Shown: positions 43,656-53,997, counted from the stretch's first letter. The stretch: 64,000 nucleotides of DNA from Listeria monocytogenes ATCC 19117 (GCF_000307025.1 NC_018584.1:2356001-2420000), one strand, 5' to 3'. Notes: a model not told the origin generated them from the letters alone. Numbers and translations: made by a program.

Positions 43656-46600
43656 CTACTGTTCCCCCCCTTCGATATCCATTTTTGCTAAAATTGTTTC
43701 TGTTTTTTCATTGGTTAAATGTCTATATTGATTGCTTGCTAGAGATGGATCAAATCCACAAAATGAACGAAAACCACAAAATTGGCAAGGTGTTCTTTCT
43801 TTTAGTTTATATGGGTTAATGGAAACTGCTCCATCAAGTATTTTGTTCCCAGCTTCTTGGTATTTATGACGTACAAAGTGACGCATTTTATCAAATTCTT
43901 CTCTTGTCGCAGTTTTTGACCTCGCACTTAATTCACCATTTTGTTTTATTTCTGCTGGAACAATATTAGATGATTTACCTTTTTCAAGTGTCGTATCCAT
44001 CAATGATACAGCCACAGGATCAGATAAAATTAATCCTTTCATTTTAGAATTTTTTTGTAATTCTTTTGCGATAGCCTCATCACTTAACTCTTTCTCCGCT
44101 TGTACATATTGATTATGCATATGGAAATATAGTACTCCAGCTGGTTCTGCCGTTTTGCCAATCATTTTTTGTGCATTTGTAACTACAATATCCAAATACG
44201 TCAGCATTTGAAGCGCTAAGCCATAATAAACTTCCGTAAGAGCCAAATCATGTGAACTCGATTTATAATCTATAATGCGTAGGAATGTCCGATCTTCTTG
44301 TTCTGCCATATCAATCCTATCAATTCGACCTTGTAAAAGAAGTTCACTATTCGCTTGGAGCGAAATTTTTAATGGCGGAATGTCTCCTTTTAAGCCAAAA
44401 TCAACTTCTAAGCCGACTGGACGAAATGCACTACTTTTTGCTTGTTCATTTAGTACTGTCGTTGCCCTCGTTATGATTTGAAGCAATTTATACTGAATAT
44501 ATTCCATTCTTTTGGAGCTAAGTAGTATCTCATGCTGAATTTTAGGCGCTAGGAAAGTCATTGCTAATTTCGCCATTTGTCTACATTCTTGGTCTGTTAA
44601 ACTGCCCCAATCCAGATTATTTCTTTTTAATTCTGCTGAAATCCATTCCATTGCTCCATGGAAAATTTCTCCCATATCTACAGCTTGTAGCTGAAAATGA
44701 CCTCGTTCTTCTAATTTTAAACCATATTGAGCAAAATGTTGAAATTCGCAACTGAAAAATTTCTCCATTCTCGAGACACTCGCATGGATTGTTTCTCCAA
44801 ATAAGTTTTTGGCAGTTTTTTCTTGTAGTGGTTTTGTTTTATTTTCGTAATACAAACTAGATAACACTTGTTTAGCCATTCTAGATTCTTTTCCATTTTC
44901 AAAATAACTATTATAGGCATCCCACCATACACTAGATAGTGGATAACCTCGTTTGTACATTTGTAATTGACTCGTCAACAAACCTAATGTTGCTTGCTTA
45001 GAACGAATATAACTACTTTGTTCCGCATCACTTAATAAACCTGGGTCTGTTAAATAAACCGATTCGCTTAATTTTTTAAACTGGCCTTTTATTTTCCTTA
45101 AATAATTGGATTCACTTAGCACTTTACCTTCTTCATCCGCAGCAGGGTAACTAAGAAATAGTTTATCACTAGGCAAACTTATTATTTTATACGCCAATAA
45201 ATCTTCTTCTCCAATATTATTTTTAGCAGATGGCTTCAAATTACTAACCTCAGCACGCAAGGCATCCCTATCTTGATCCGAAAGAATCCCGTTATCCTTT
45301 TGGCGAAGCGGCATAACACCATCGTTCATTCCAATTGCAAAAATCACTTTCATATCTAGTAATTTCGCATTCTCCATATCAGATAAAACTACTTGATCTA
45401 AGGAAGGTGGCAAAAGTGAAAATTCAAGGGCATCTAGCCCAGTGGCAATAATTTCTACAAAACTATTTAAGTCTAAAGTTTCTTCACCTAAAACTTCTAC
45501 AAATTCATCCAAAAGCGCCGAAATAGCGCTCCATGCTTGCTCGTGCTCACGTGCAAGTTCTAGATAACCCTGCTCCTCTGCTCTTTGTCTCCATGATTCC
45601 AATCGTTCTACAGCATTTACTTGTTCTAAAAAATGATAAAGAGCTAAAGCAAATTCCATCCCTGTTTTTGCTTTCTTTAGATTTAACTCTAAAGTTGAAA
45701 GTGGGTTTACTATAAGACTTCTCATTTCGTTAATAATTGATTGCGTTTGAATTTCTTCATCTGTTTGAGGTAACACATTAGTTGATAGCCCACGAATCTT
45801 CCGATAAATCCAATCGCCTTCTTTTTCCCATTTCCATTTATTTTGAATGCCATTTTCTAATACATAGTTCTCTAGAATATCCGCTTTACGTCTAAGAACA
45901 CTTGATTTTTCGGCAACACCAAAGAAAAACTCTGTCTTAACTGCTTGAAAGATTGGTTCATACTTCCAATTAAACAAAATAGCATCTAAGCTAGAACGGA
46001 TAAACTCAATAAATGGGTGTTTCGACATAGCTCTTTTTTTATCAATAAAGATGGGAATATTATATGACTCCATCACTGTTTCACATAAAACGTCATAATC
46101 TCCGAGATTTCTTGTCAAAATAGCCATATCTTGATATCTGTATCCATTTAATGTGAGTTGACGAATTTCACGAGCAACCCCTTCTATTTCAGCACGTCTG
46201 TTGTTCGCTTGATGAACACTTAAGTTATGAGGTTCTTCTTTAAAAGCCATAAATTTATTGTGACCCCAAGCATTTGCTAAAAATGCTAATGATTCTGTTT
46301 TTGCCCGTTTATTCTCTAAGAAAAACTTATCTTCTTCTACATTAATACCATTTAATTTTGCCAGCTCTAATAAAGCATAGTAAGCCTCCGTACTTGCTTT
46401 AAACATGCTGTATTCATCTAATCCATGCTTGATTTCGGGCACATTTAAAGCTAAAGAAACTGTTACTTTATCACATTTTCGCATTAATGCACCAATGACT
46501 GTCAGCTCTTGTTGCGAGAAAGAAGTAAAGCCATCAATGACTATTTCCGTCTGATTTAAATAATCACTTTCTGTAATTTTTTCCGCAAGTAATCTCAAGT

Positions 46601-47129
46601 AATCTTCATTTTCGAGGAATTTATCTGCCAATAATTCTTCATACTTTTGATAGATTATTGATATATCGTGGATTTTATTGTTCACACTTGTAGACAGGTT
46701 AGTAGCGCTTTTCACCATATCTTCTATAGAAACTTCTTCTTGTTTCATTTCTTTAAATAAATTCGCTAACTCTGCATAGAAACCTTTTCTAGACGTAGCT
46801 CTAGAAAAGATTTTTAGTTTGTCTCTTTGATCGAGTGCAGCTTTTCTAATAACCATTTCGATTCCAGTTTGACTCAGAAAAGTTTTAGATAACCCACCCG
46901 TTTCTTGAAGTATTTTCCATGCTAAACGACTAAAACTAAATATTTGAGTCCCGAGCATTCCTTCTAAATTTTCTTTGTTTAAAAAGCTTGTCTCCATTTG
47001 AAACGTCATTTGATCCGGAACAATAAAGATGTATGTCTTAGAATTTTGTTTAATTTTTACGCTAACTTCGTCCATTAAATAAGTTGTTTTACCTGTGCCT
47101 GATCTACCTGCAATTATTTGAAGTGTCAT
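43656..47129 (-). CDS. addB: ATP-dependent helicase/nuclease subunit B
   Basis: 1157 residues when started at the ATG of [16 protein letters not shown], which has the Walker A at 8-16. The C-terminal RecB-type nuclease domain has [16 protein letters not shown] with catalytic Asp and Lys. The four iron-sulfur cysteines are one in FFSCEFQHF and three in [13 protein letters not shown], which clamp the nuclease domain as in B. subtilis AddB. The N-terminus is an inactive helicase fold used to recognise Chi. An ATG 18 bases earlier is possible but poorly spaced. First gene of the addBA operon. Confidence 0.97.
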   Translation of the reverse strand: MTLQIIAGRSGTGKTTYLMDEVSVKIKQNSKTYIFIVPDQMTFQMETSFLNKENLEGMLGTQIFSFSRLAWKILQETGGLSKTFLSQTGIEMVIRKAALDQRDKLKIFSRATSRKGFYAELANLFKEMKQEEVSIEDMVKSATNLSTSVNNKIHDISIIYQKYEELLADKFLENEDYLRLLAEKITESDYLNQTEIVIDGFTSFSQQELTVIGALMRKCDKVTVSLALNVPEIKHGLDEYSMFKASTEAYYALLELAKLNGINVEEDKFFLENKRAKTESLAFLANAWGHNKFMAFKEEPHNLSVHQANNRRAEIEGVAREIRQLTLNGYRYQDMAILTRNLGDYDVLCETVMESYNIPIFIDKKRAMSKHPFIEFIRSSLDAILFNWKYEPIFQAVKTEFFFGVAEKSSVLRRKADILENYVLENGIQNKWKWEKEGDWIYRKIRGLSTNVLPQTDEEIQTQSIINEMRSLIVNPLSTLELNLKKAKTGMEFALALYHFLEQVNAVERLESWRQRAEEQGYLELAREHEQAWSAISALLDEFVEVLGEETLDLNSFVEIIATGLDALEFSLLPPSLDQVVLSDMENAKLLDMKVIFAIGMNDGVMPLRQKDNGILSDQDRDALRAEVSNLKPSAKNNIGEEDLLAYKIISLPSDKLFLSYPAADEEGKVLSESNYLRKIKGQFKKLSESVYLTDPGLLSDAEQSSYIRSKQATLGLLTSQLQMYKRGYPLSSVWWDAYNSYFENGKESRMAKQVLSSLYYENKTKPLQEKTAKNLFGETIHASVSRMEKFFSCEFQHFAQYGLKLEERGHFQLQAVDMGEIFHGAMEWISAELKRNNLDWGSLTDQECRQMAKLAMTFLAPKIQHEILLSSKRMEYIQYKLLQIITRATTVLNEQAKSSAFRPVGLEVDFGLKGDIPPLKISLQANSELLLQGRIDRIDMAEQEDRTFLRIIDYKSSSHDLALTEVYYGLALQMLTYLDIVVTNAQKMIGKTAEPAGVLYFHMHNQYVQAEKELSDEAIAKELQKNSKMKGLILSDPVAVSLMDTTLEKGKSSNIVPAEIKQNGELSARSKTATREEFDKMRHFVRHKYQEAGNKILDGAVSINPYKLKERTPCQFCGFRSFCGFDPSLASNQYRHLTNEKTETILAKMDIEGGEQ

Positions 47130-47237
47130 ACCCTCACCACCGAACATATGTTTTTATTTAGTTTACCATATTTGAGCAATCTGTCCAGAACTTTTTTCGA
47201 AGCATTTTTTGCTTGAAAATTTATAAAACAGCTCAAA

Positions 47238-47270
47238 AAAACTAAGATAGCTCTTACTATCTTAGTTTTT
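47238..47270. terminator. Bidirectional terminator
   Basis: AACTAAGATAG (47240-47250) and CTATCTTAGTT (47257-47267) with A and T runs on both sides. It ends the IDEAL-domain gene before the addB promoter. Confidence 0.85.
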
Positions 47271-47278
47271 CATATATT

Positions 47279-47515
47279 CTAGTCAAAAGCTAGCATTTCC
47301 TGTTGAATTTTATTCATTTTTTCTGTAAGTTTCATAAATTCCGCTTTGTTCCTATTATCGAGAGCTTTATCAATTTCAGCTCTAAGTTGTTCTAATTTTC
47401 TCTCTTCTAGGAGCATCGTCAGGAAGCATTCGATAAAAACGTTTGTTAATTCTTTTTCACCCTTAAGGACACCCACCTGATTCATCAACGAATTAGAAAA
47501 ATCACGCATTTCCAC
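47279..47515 (-). CDS. IDEAL-domain protein, YhzC-like
   Basis: 78 residues. The C-terminal half FLTMLLEERKLEQLRAEIDK and ALDNRNKAEFMKLT is the IDEAL domain, a short helical motif in small Firmicute regulators. B. subtilis has a similar gene, yhzC, beside comK. The GTG at 47515 lies eight bases after AAGGAG and is preferred; a longer upstream frame would encode a hydrophobic leader without a ribosome site. It diverges from comK, and a perfect palindrome lies in its promoter region. Function unknown; a link with comK control is conceivable from position only. Confidence 0.85.
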   Translation of the reverse strand: MEMRDFSNSLMNQVGVLKGEKELTNVFIECFLTMLLEERKLEQLRAEIDKALDNRNKAEFMKLTEKMNKIQQEMLAFD

Positions 47516-47539
47516 GACTACCACTCCTTCACTCATATT

Positions 47540-47565
47540 TATTACAATTTTGAAAAATTGTAATA
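47540..47565. promoter_or_regulatory. Perfect 26-bp palindrome upstream of the IDEAL-domain gene
   Basis: TATTACAATTTT (47540-47551), GA, AAAATTGTAATA (47554-47565). It lies 25 bases before the GTG start and between two divergent genes. It has no T run on the minus strand, so an operator or a leader stem is more likely than a terminator. The AT pattern is loosely like a ComK box but does not fit AAAA-N5-TTTT. Confidence 0.6.
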
Positions 47566-47636
47566 TACTAAGAAAAAACAGAAAACAGCTTGAAAATACA
47601 ACTTTACCAAAATCTAATGACTTGCAAATTACCATG

Positions 47637-47645
47637 TGCTATAAT
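47637..47645 (+). promoter_or_regulatory. Extended -10 promoter of comK
   Basis: TGCTATAAT is a perfect extended -10 element 121 bases before the comK start. No good -35 stands at 16-18 bases, as is usual for extended -10 promoters or activator-dependent ones. Upstream, AAAATACAACTTT (47594-47606) is one mismatch from a ComK box (AAAA-N5-TTTT). Confidence 0.55.
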
Positions 47646-47765
47646 GACAAAAAATAACTCATAACTAACTTTGATGCTTAGTCGTTACTTAGAAGTTTTG
47701 CTTATTAGGCAATAACTCTAGGTTTCTTCTTAGACATAAATACAAACATAGAGGAGTTGAATGAA

Positions 47766-48374
47766 ATGAAAAAAGAACAAATCAGTACTCAGTTTTATGA
47801 AGTAAACCCGCACACAATGATTATTTTTCCAAAAAAATCTGGAAGTATAGTCTATTCAGAAATTTATGAAGTTGATTCCCATTATACTTCTAAATTTACC
47901 CCGTTTGAACTAATTAAAACCAGCTGTAACTTTTTCGGATCAAGCTATGAGGGACGCAAAGAGGGAACTAAACACTTAATTGGTGTTACCCATAAGCCAC
48001 CCATTATCATTGACCCAGTCACTTCTACTTATGTATTTCCAACTGTAGCACCTAGTTCAACAGAATGTATTTGGATTTTCCCACAACATATTAAAGATTA
48101 TCATGCAATTGGATTTAACCACACTTTAATAACATTTTCTAATATGGAAACCTTTGAGATTGATATGTCTTTAGCATCTTTTAATAATCAGATTGCTAGA
48201 ACCTCCATGTTACATATGAAATTTTCTCAAAAAATGCGTATAATGGAGAGTAATTTTCCTTCAATGAATAGGTTTTTCCCACCAACCACTCTTGCTGCTG
48301 AACCTAGACGTTATTACAGCACCATGCTTCCAAATAACGAAGATCCTAATGAGCCTCAAGATCCTGAGCAGTAA
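47766..48374 (+). CDS. comK: Competence transcription factor ComK, intact
   Basis: 202 residues, full length for Listeria ComK and slightly longer than the B. subtilis protein. Recognisable parts are MIIFPKKSGSIVYSEIYEVD, the central SCNFFGSSYEGRKEGTKHLI and PSSTECIWIFPQHIKDY. ComK binds paired AT-boxes and turns on DNA-uptake genes. In many L. monocytogenes strains A118-like prophages insert in this gene; here the frame is unbroken and no phage DNA is present. The ATG at 47766 lies nine bases after GAGGAG; a TTG at 47757 touches the ribosome site. Confidence 0.95.
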   Translation: MKKEQISTQFYEVNPHTMIIFPKKSGSIVYSEIYEVDSHYTSKFTPFELIKTSCNFFGSSYEGRKEGTKHLIGVTHKPPIIIDPVTSTYVFPTVAPSSTECIWIFPQHIKDYHAIGFNHTLITFSNMETFEIDMSLASFNNQIARTSMLHMKFSQKMRIMESNFPSMNRFFPPTTLAAEPRRYYSTMLPNNEDPNEPQDPEQ

Positions 48375-48390
48375 CTTTAAAACCAAATAA

Positions 48391-48420
48391 AAGCCAGTTA
48401 CATAATAGTAGCTGGCTTCT
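48391..48420 (+). terminator. Terminator-like hairpin after comK
   Basis: AAGCCAGTTAC and GTAGCTGGCTT pair with one mismatch around a 6-base loop. CTCCTT follows, so the T run is poor. Confidence 0.55.
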
Positions 48421-48428
48421 CCTTAAAA

Positions 48429-48776
48429 TTATTTTTTATTTTCAATCGCATCTGCAATTCGTTTTAACATTAATAACTCATCCTCTGAGTATGTATAAGG
48501 TAATTCTAAATACCATTTCTCGAGTTCCGGATTTCCAATTAAAGGAAAGGCGTTTACCGAATTCTTTTCTCGCAAACCAGCTACATCATCTAATAAAAAA
48601 TCGGTTGTTGTTCCAAGAATTTCTGCTAATTTAGCCAAAATAAAAATTGGCGGTCGGTGGTTATCATTTTCATACTTGCTTATTGTGGATGCAGTTGTCC
48701 CGATTTTCGCAGCCAGTTGTTTTTGTGTTAACCTATTTTTCTTTCTTAAATGAATTAATTTTTCTCCAAATTCCAA
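48429..48776 (-). CDS. XRE-family transcriptional regulator
   Basis: 115 residues. The N-terminal helix-turn-helix (about 5-62) reads LIHLRKKNRLTQKQLAAKIG and TASTISKYENDNHRPPIF, of the Cro/CI type. The C-terminal 50 residues are a short helical tail (YTYSEDELLMLKRIADAIE). It resembles small phage-like or SinR-like repressors; no target is known. The TTG at 48776 stands six bases after GAGGTG and is the best start; a GTG nine bases earlier overlaps that site. Confidence 0.85.
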   Translation of the reverse strand: MEFGEKLIHLRKKNRLTQKQLAAKIGTTASTISKYENDNHRPPIFILAKLAEILGTTTDFLLDDVAGLREKNSVNAFPLIGNPELEKWYLELPYTYSEDELLMLKRIADAIENKK

Positions 48777-48836
48777 TACGCCCACCTCACTTCACTTCCA
48801 GTATAGCAATTTTTCGGAAATAATTCGAGAAATTAC

Positions 48837-48875
48837 TAAAAAGAAATCGCCTTTTTAGTTTCAAAAGACGATTTC
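48837..48875 (-). terminator. Terminator of the fru operon
   Basis: On the minus strand GAAATCGTCTTTT and AAAAGGCGATTTC pair with one mismatch and are followed by TTTTTAG. Confidence 0.8.
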
Positions 48876-48881
48876 CATATT

Positions 48882-50780
48882 TTATACAGTTGGTTTCTTA
48901 CGTAGAACACCAATTAATCCTGCGCTGATTAATGTTCCAATAATAATTGCAATAATATAGAACCAAGGTTGGGATACAAGGAAGATAACAAAAACTCCTC
49001 CGTGAGGTGCTAATACTTTAATGTTTAAGAACATTACTACCGCACCTGTGATAGCACTTCCGGCAATAAAACTCGGAATCATTCGAAGTGGATCGGCCGC
49101 TGCAAATGGAATAGCTCCTTCAGTAATGAATGAAGCACCCAAAATAGAGTTAGTTAAGCCTGCATCACGTTCTTGAGCTGTAAATTTATTTCTAAAAATA
49201 AGAGTTGCTACAAACGTTGCTAGTGGTGGTACCATGCCAGCAGCCATTGTTGCTGCCATGATTGCGCTACCGCCTGTTGCTACACTAGCTGCGAGTGTAC
49301 CCGTTGCAAATATATAAGCAGCTTTATTAATTGGTCCACCTAAATCCGCTGCCATCATTGCACCTAACAGTAATCCTAAAATAACTGCGTTCGTTCCACT
49401 TAAACTATTCAAGAAGTCATTCAACCAAGTGTTCAATGCGCTCATTGGTACATTTAATAGCAACATTAAAAGTCCGACAATTAACACCGATAAAACTGGA
49501 TAGAATAAAACTACTTTGATACCGTCTAATGTTTTTGGTAACTTTTTAAGTGCTAGTTTAATTAACTCTACTGCATAACCTGCAAGGAAACCACCAACAA
49601 GTGCTCCAAGGAAGCCTGCACCACCAACAGATGCTACTCCACCTGCAACAAAACCTGCTACAAGTCCTGGTCTATCCGATATACTGTAGGCAATATATCC
49701 AGCGAATACTGGAAGCATGAAGCCGAATGCAACATCACCGATTTGTTTTAATAGTGCTGGGATTTCGTTATATGAACCAAGTTTTGCGAGTTGATCTTGA
49801 GGAACACCTAACATTTGATCAAGCATAAACGCGATGGCGATAGCGATACCTCCACCAATTACAAACGGCAACATGTGAGAAACACCGCTCATTAAATGTT
49901 TATAAATTTGTTGACCGATAGAAAGTCCGTCTGCGCTCTCCGTAGCTTGACTACCTTCCTCTGCTTTATAAATTGGAGCATTGCCTGAAATTGCTTCTTT
50001 AATTAGTTCTTCTGGTTTATGAATTCCCGCTGCAACTGGTTTAGCAATTAAATGCTTCCCGTCAAAACGAGGCATATCTACTTGTACGTCAGCTGCAATA
50101 ATAACTCCATCAGCTTCTGCAATTTCTTTATCTGTTAAACGGTTTTCAACGCCTCTAGAGCCATTTGTCTCAACTTTGATTCGTACACCTAATTTATTAG
50201 CAGTTTCTTGTAATTTTTCTGCAGCCATATAAGTATGTGCAATTCCTGTTGGACATGCTGTAACTGCTACGACTGATTTACCAGTTTCATTGGTTGAGGT
50301 TGGAGCAACGACTGTTTCTTCTGCGTCTTCTTGTTCATTGTTGAATAAATTGATTACTTCCTCTGGAGTTTTAGCATCTCTTAACGATTGCACAAACGCT
50401 GGATGAACCAATAATCTAGAAAGAGCTGCTAAAGTTTCTAAATGAGTTGCATTAGCGCCATCTGGAGCAGCAATCATAAAGAATAAGTGTGCTGGCTGAC
50501 CATCTAAAGCATCATAATCCAATCCTTTTTCACTCTTAGCAAAAACAACAGTTGGTTCATTTACTGCTTTTGTTTTCGCGTGAGGCATTGCAATTCCTTC
50601 ACCTACACCAGTAGAACTCTGTGCTTCACGGTTCATTATAGCTTCTTTAAACAGCACCTCATCATTAATTTTCCCGTTGCTCTTTAACGAAGCAATCATT
50701 TCATCGATGGCAGCTTCTTTTGTCGTTGCCTGTAATGACATAATCATAACATCTTTGCTTAATAAATCAGTGATTCTCAT
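48882..50780 (-). CDS. fruA: PTS fructose transporter subunit IIABC
   Basis: 632 residues, three PTS modules in one chain. The IIA domain (1-145) has the phospho-His H67 in GIAMPHAKT. The IIB domain (about 168-270) has the phospho-Cys C176 in VTACPTGIAHTYMAAEKL. The IIC membrane domain (about 285-630) has about nine helices, including GGPINKAAYIFATG and EGAIPFAAADPLRMIPSF. It imports fructose as fructose 1-phosphate, which FruK then phosphorylates. It follows fruK by one base with a GGGAGG site and ends at a terminator. Confidence 0.95.
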   Translation of the reverse strand: MRITDLLSKDVMIMSLQATTKEAAIDEMIASLKSNGKINDEVLFKEAIMNREAQSSTGVGEGIAMPHAKTKAVNEPTVVFAKSEKGLDYDALDGQPAHLFFMIAAPDGANATHLETLAALSRLLVHPAFVQSLRDAKTPEEVINLFNNEQEDAEETVVAPTSTNETGKSVVAVTACPTGIAHTYMAAEKLQETANKLGVRIKVETNGSRGVENRLTDKEIAEADGVIIAADVQVDMPRFDGKHLIAKPVAAGIHKPEELIKEAISGNAPIYKAEEGSQATESADGLSIGQQIYKHLMSGVSHMLPFVIGGGIAIAIAFMLDQMLGVPQDQLAKLGSYNEIPALLKQIGDVAFGFMLPVFAGYIAYSISDRPGLVAGFVAGGVASVGGAGFLGALVGGFLAGYAVELIKLALKKLPKTLDGIKVVLFYPVLSVLIVGLLMLLLNVPMSALNTWLNDFLNSLSGTNAVILGLLLGAMMAADLGGPINKAAYIFATGTLAASVATGGSAIMAATMAAGMVPPLATFVATLIFRNKFTAQERDAGLTNSILGASFITEGAIPFAAADPLRMIPSFIAGSAITGAVVMFLNIKVLAPHGGVFVIFLVSQPWFYIIAIIIGTLISAGLIGVLRKKPTV

Positions 50781-50781
50781 T

Positions 50782-51705
50782 TTAGTTCCTCCCTGTTATT
50801 TTGGTTATCTTCACTTGCGGTAATAGTTCATCTATTAGTTCTTTTTGGGCTAAATCTGTTGAAAATGCAGTAGCTCCACCTGTTGCAACTCCTGCAGCAA
50901 AAGCTTTAACGGGATCTCTCGTTTTATCAAAAGTCCCAACAAAGCCTGCAATCATTGAGTCTCCAGCACCTACGGAATTTTTCAGTTCCCCTTTTAATGC
51001 ATCGGCGAAGTAAACATCTTCTCCTGTAAATAGAAGCGCTCCGTCACCAGCCATGGACACGATTACATGTTGCGCGCCTAATTCTAAACATTTTTTCCCG
51101 TATGGGATAAGTTCTTCTACGCTACCAAGTTTCACGCCAAATAGGTCTGCTAGTTCGTGGTGATTTGGTTTAATTAGAATCGGGTGGTTTGGTAATGCAT
51201 CTAGCAGTTCTTGACCAGTTGTATCAATCATAAATTCAGCTTTTTTTTCTTTGCAAATTTGAATTATTTTATTGTAAAAATCATTTCCAAGTGAAGGAGG
51301 CACACTACCAGATAAAATAACAATATCGTTAGCAGTTACTTTATCCATCACTTTCAAAAATCCATTGATTTCTTTTTCAGAAATAGCTGGCCCTAGACCA
51401 TTAATTTCTGTTTCTTCTCCGTGTTTTAGTTTGATATTAATACGAGTGTCATCTTTCACTGTTACAAAGCCAGTTTTCACACCTTCGTTTTGTAGCCAGT
51501 CTTTGATAAAATTGCCTGTAAATCCACCTAAAAATCCTGTAGCAAGACTTGGTACATTTAATTGATTTAAAACTCTGCTGACATTAATTCCTTTGCCACC
51601 AGGTAGTTTATAATCTTGCTTCATGCGATTAAGACCGCCAAGATTTAATTGGTCGATTTGTACAATATAATCAATTGATGGGTTTAAAGTAATTGTATAA
51701 ATCAT
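50782..51705 (-). CDS. fruK: 1-phosphofructokinase
   Basis: A 307-residue PfkB-family sugar kinase that phosphorylates fructose 1-phosphate to the 1,6-bisphosphate. Start MIYTITLNPSIDYIVQ, GGKGINVSRVLNQL and the catalytic loop NSVGAGDSMIAGFVG with the base Asp are diagnostic of the FruK/LacC branch. Context between a DeoR regulator and fructose PTS favours fructose over tagatose 6-phosphate. Its ATG overlaps the fruR stop by four bases. Confidence 0.94.
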   Translation of the reverse strand: MIYTITLNPSIDYIVQIDQLNLGGLNRMKQDYKLPGGKGINVSRVLNQLNVPSLATGFLGGFTGNFIKDWLQNEGVKTGFVTVKDDTRINIKLKHGEETEINGLGPAISEKEINGFLKVMDKVTANDIVILSGSVPPSLGNDFYNKIIQICKEKKAEFMIDTTGQELLDALPNHPILIKPNHHELADLFGVKLGSVEELIPYGKKCLELGAQHVIVSMAGDGALLFTGEDVYFADALKGELKNSVGAGDSMIAGFVGTFDKTRDPVKAFAAGVATGGATAFSTDLAQKELIDELLPQVKITKITGRN

Positions 51706-52454
51706 TTTTCTACCTCGATTATTTTAGTTTTTTGGATAAAGGATTCTTTTACTGCAGAAGGAATGTAATCTGTCACAATAGTTGCTTCTTCTATTGAAAA
51801 CATTTTTGAAAAATTCACTTCATTGAATTTTGTATGGTCCGCTACAACAAAAACGCGATCAGCACGTTCTTTTGCAGCACGTTTTACAAATGCCTCTTCC
51901 ATATCAGGTGTTGTGTAGCCATGCTCCGGATGCATCGCGTTGGTACCAATGAAAGCTTTATCAAAATGATAGTTTTGAATGTTATCTAAGGCAACTGCAC
52001 CAATAATTGCTTTTGTATGCACTTTCATTTTGCCGCCTAAAAGATAAGCATCTATATTTTGACGAACAAGCTCTTCAATATGGGTTAATCCATTTGTCAC
52101 TACTGTGATATTTCGATTTGCTAGGTGAGTAATTAATTCTAATGTTGTGGATCCTGCATCTAAATAGATACAATCATTTTCTTCCACTAGGCTTGCACAA
52201 TATGCAGCAATTACTTTTTTACTTTGAATGTTTTTGAATGATTTTTCATTCATACTTGGTTCTTGATTATGAAGTTTTACAAGTTTCGCCCCGCCGTGTA
52301 CGCGCTGAATTAATCCTTGTTCTTCTAACTCGATTAAATCACGGCGAATGGTTGACTCTGAGGTAGCAAGACCTTCAACTAATTCTTGTAATTTAATCAC
52401 ACCAAGTTTCTCAATACTCTCCATAATAAGTTGTTTACGCTCTGCATTTAACAT
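51702..52454 (-). CDS. fruR: DeoR-family regulator of the fructose operon
   Basis: 250 residues: an N-terminal DeoR winged helix (MLNAERKQLIMESIEKLGVI, SESTIRRDLIELEEQGLIQR) and a C-terminal sugar-phosphate sensor domain with YLDAGSTTLELITHL and VVTNGLTH. It probably represses fruRKA and is released by fructose 1-phosphate. The ATG at 52454 follows GGAGGAG at six bases; a longer upstream frame lacks a site. First gene of the operon. Confidence 0.93.
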   Translation of the reverse strand: MLNAERKQLIMESIEKLGVIKLQELVEGLATSESTIRRDLIELEEQGLIQRVHGGAKLVKLHNQEPSMNEKSFKNIQSKKVIAAYCASLVEENDCIYLDAGSTTLELITHLANRNITVVTNGLTHIEELVRQNIDAYLLGGKMKVHTKAIIGAVALDNIQNYHFDKAFIGTNAMHPEHGYTTPDMEEAFVKRAAKERADRVFVVADHTKFNEVNFSKMFSIEEATIVTDYIPSAVKESFIQKTKIIEVEK

Positions 52455-52500
52455 TATTACTCCTCCATCCAAAGTCAGTTTACCATCTTTTTCTTTCAAA

Positions 52501-52515
52501 ATCAACCGTTTTCAT
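52501..52515 (-). promoter_or_regulatory. Candidate catabolite-repression (cre) site of the fru operon
   Basis: On the minus strand ATGAAAACGGTTGAT fits the CcpA cre pattern WTGNAANCGNWNNCA at all fixed positions except the last two. It lies about 30 bases downstream of the predicted transcription start, a usual place for roadblock repression. Repeats of TTTGAA nearby may be FruR sites. Confidence 0.45.
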
Positions 52516-52549
52516 TCAAAAACAATCACACATTTTCAAATTCATTCAT

Positions 52550-52558
52550 ATTATACCA
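52550..52558 (-). promoter_or_regulatory. Extended -10 promoter of fruRKA
   Basis: TGGTATAAT on the minus strand is a perfect extended -10, about 95 bases before the fruR start. The -35 region is weak. Confidence 0.55.
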
Positions 52559-52671
52559 TGTATATCGCCATAACCCTTCACAATTATTCATTCAGCGTTT
52601 TTCTTATACAGTTCTAATTTTTAGCAGTATACTTGGTTAGAAGATAATTTTCATTTTAGGAGGAGTTATTC

Positions 52672-53997
52672 ATGCATACAGAATTAACATTTGAGCAATT
52701 AGAAAGTTTTTCTCGAAAATGGCGTGAAAATCCAGATAAATTGGTATTTCAAGCTAGTATTATCAAGAATGGGATTAAAGCAGCAACTGAGAATCCTGCA
52801 TCAAAAGTTAGCATTCAACCTGTCTTTTCCCACGAAGTTGCTACAGATAAAGTTTCTAATCAACAACAAAGTGGAAGATGCTGGATGTTTGCAGCATTAA
52901 ATACGTTTCGCCATAAATTAAACGGAACGCTTGGTTTGAAGGATTTTGAGTTATCACAGAATTATACTAATTTTTGGGACAAACTTGAGAAAGCAAATTA
53001 CTTTTTAGAGAATATAATTGAAACAGCAAGTGAGGATGAAGATAGTCGATTAGTTTCGTGGTTGCTTGATACACCCCAACAAGATGGTGGGCAGTGGGAT
53101 ATGTTAGTTTCAATTATTGAAAAATATGGAGTGGTTCCAAAGTCAGCTATGCCTGAAACGTTTCAAAGTAGTAAGTCTGCTGATTTAAACCATCTATTAA
53201 ATGAAAGACTTCGTACGGATGCGGTTATTTTGAGAAATGCTATTGCTGAGAAGAAAGATACTGCAGATTTGAAAGAAGAAATGCTTGCTGAGGTCTATCA
53301 ACTCTTAGTTATGACTCTAGGCGAACCACCTAAAGTATTCGATTTTGAGTATCGAAATAAAGACAATGAATTTAAACAAGAATTACAAATTACACCTAAA
53401 GATTTTTATGAACGCTATGTAGATATGGATTTGAAAGATTATATTCCACTTATTAATGCACCGACCAAAGATAAACCTTTTAATCAAGCTTTTACAGTGG
53501 AATATTTAGGCAACATTGTAAATGGTACACCTATTAAGTATTTGAATGTAGAAATGGATGTCTTGAAAAAAGCTGCTGCTGATCAGATTAAAGATGGGGA
53601 AACAGTTTGGTTTGGATGTGATGTTGGACAACTTTCAGAACGGAATACCGGTATTATGGATACGGATATTTTCTTGCTTAATCAGACTTTTGGCTTTAAA
53701 ACTGCGATGACTAAAGCTGAACGCCTGGATTATAAACACAGTATGCTTACACATGCGATGGTATTAACTGGAGTGAACATTGCTAATGGAGAAGTAAATC
53801 GCTGGAAAGTGGAAAATAGTTGGGGAGAAAAAATTGGTAATAATGGTTATTTTGTTGCTAGCGATGCTTGGATGGATGAGTTTACATTCCAAGTAGTGGT
53901 GCATAAAAAATATCTATCTAAGGAATTAATTGAATCCTTTAACCAAAAGCCAATTGTGTTAAAACCTTGGGATCCAATGGGTTCGCTCGCACTTTAA
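52672..53997 (+). CDS. pepC: Aminopeptidase C (bleomycin hydrolase family)
   Basis: A 441-residue cytosolic cysteine aminopeptidase of family C1B. The catalytic residues are visible: C70 in QQQSGRCWMFAALN, the His in SMLTHAMVLTGV and the Asn in VENSWGEKIG. The enzyme is a hexameric barrel in relatives and trims peptides after import. No signal peptide is present. The ribosome site is AGGAGGAG. The last four bases overlap the convergent DUF523 gene. Confidence 0.95.
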   Translation: MHTELTFEQLESFSRKWRENPDKLVFQASIIKNGIKAATENPASKVSIQPVFSHEVATDKVSNQQQSGRCWMFAALNTFRHKLNGTLGLKDFELSQNYTNFWDKLEKANYFLENIIETASEDEDSRLVSWLLDTPQQDGGQWDMLVSIIEKYGVVPKSAMPETFQSSKSADLNHLLNERLRTDAVILRNAIAEKKDTADLKEEMLAEVYQLLVMTLGEPPKVFDFEYRNKDNEFKQELQITPKDFYERYVDMDLKDYIPLINAPTKDKPFNQAFTVEYLGNIVNGTPIKYLNVEMDVLKKAAADQIKDGETVWFGCDVGQLSERNTGIMDTDIFLLNQTFGFKTAMTKAERLDYKHSMLTHAMVLTGVNIANGEVNRWKVENSWGEKIGNNGYFVASDAWMDEFTFQVVVHKKYLSKELIESFNQKPIVLKPWDPMGSLAL

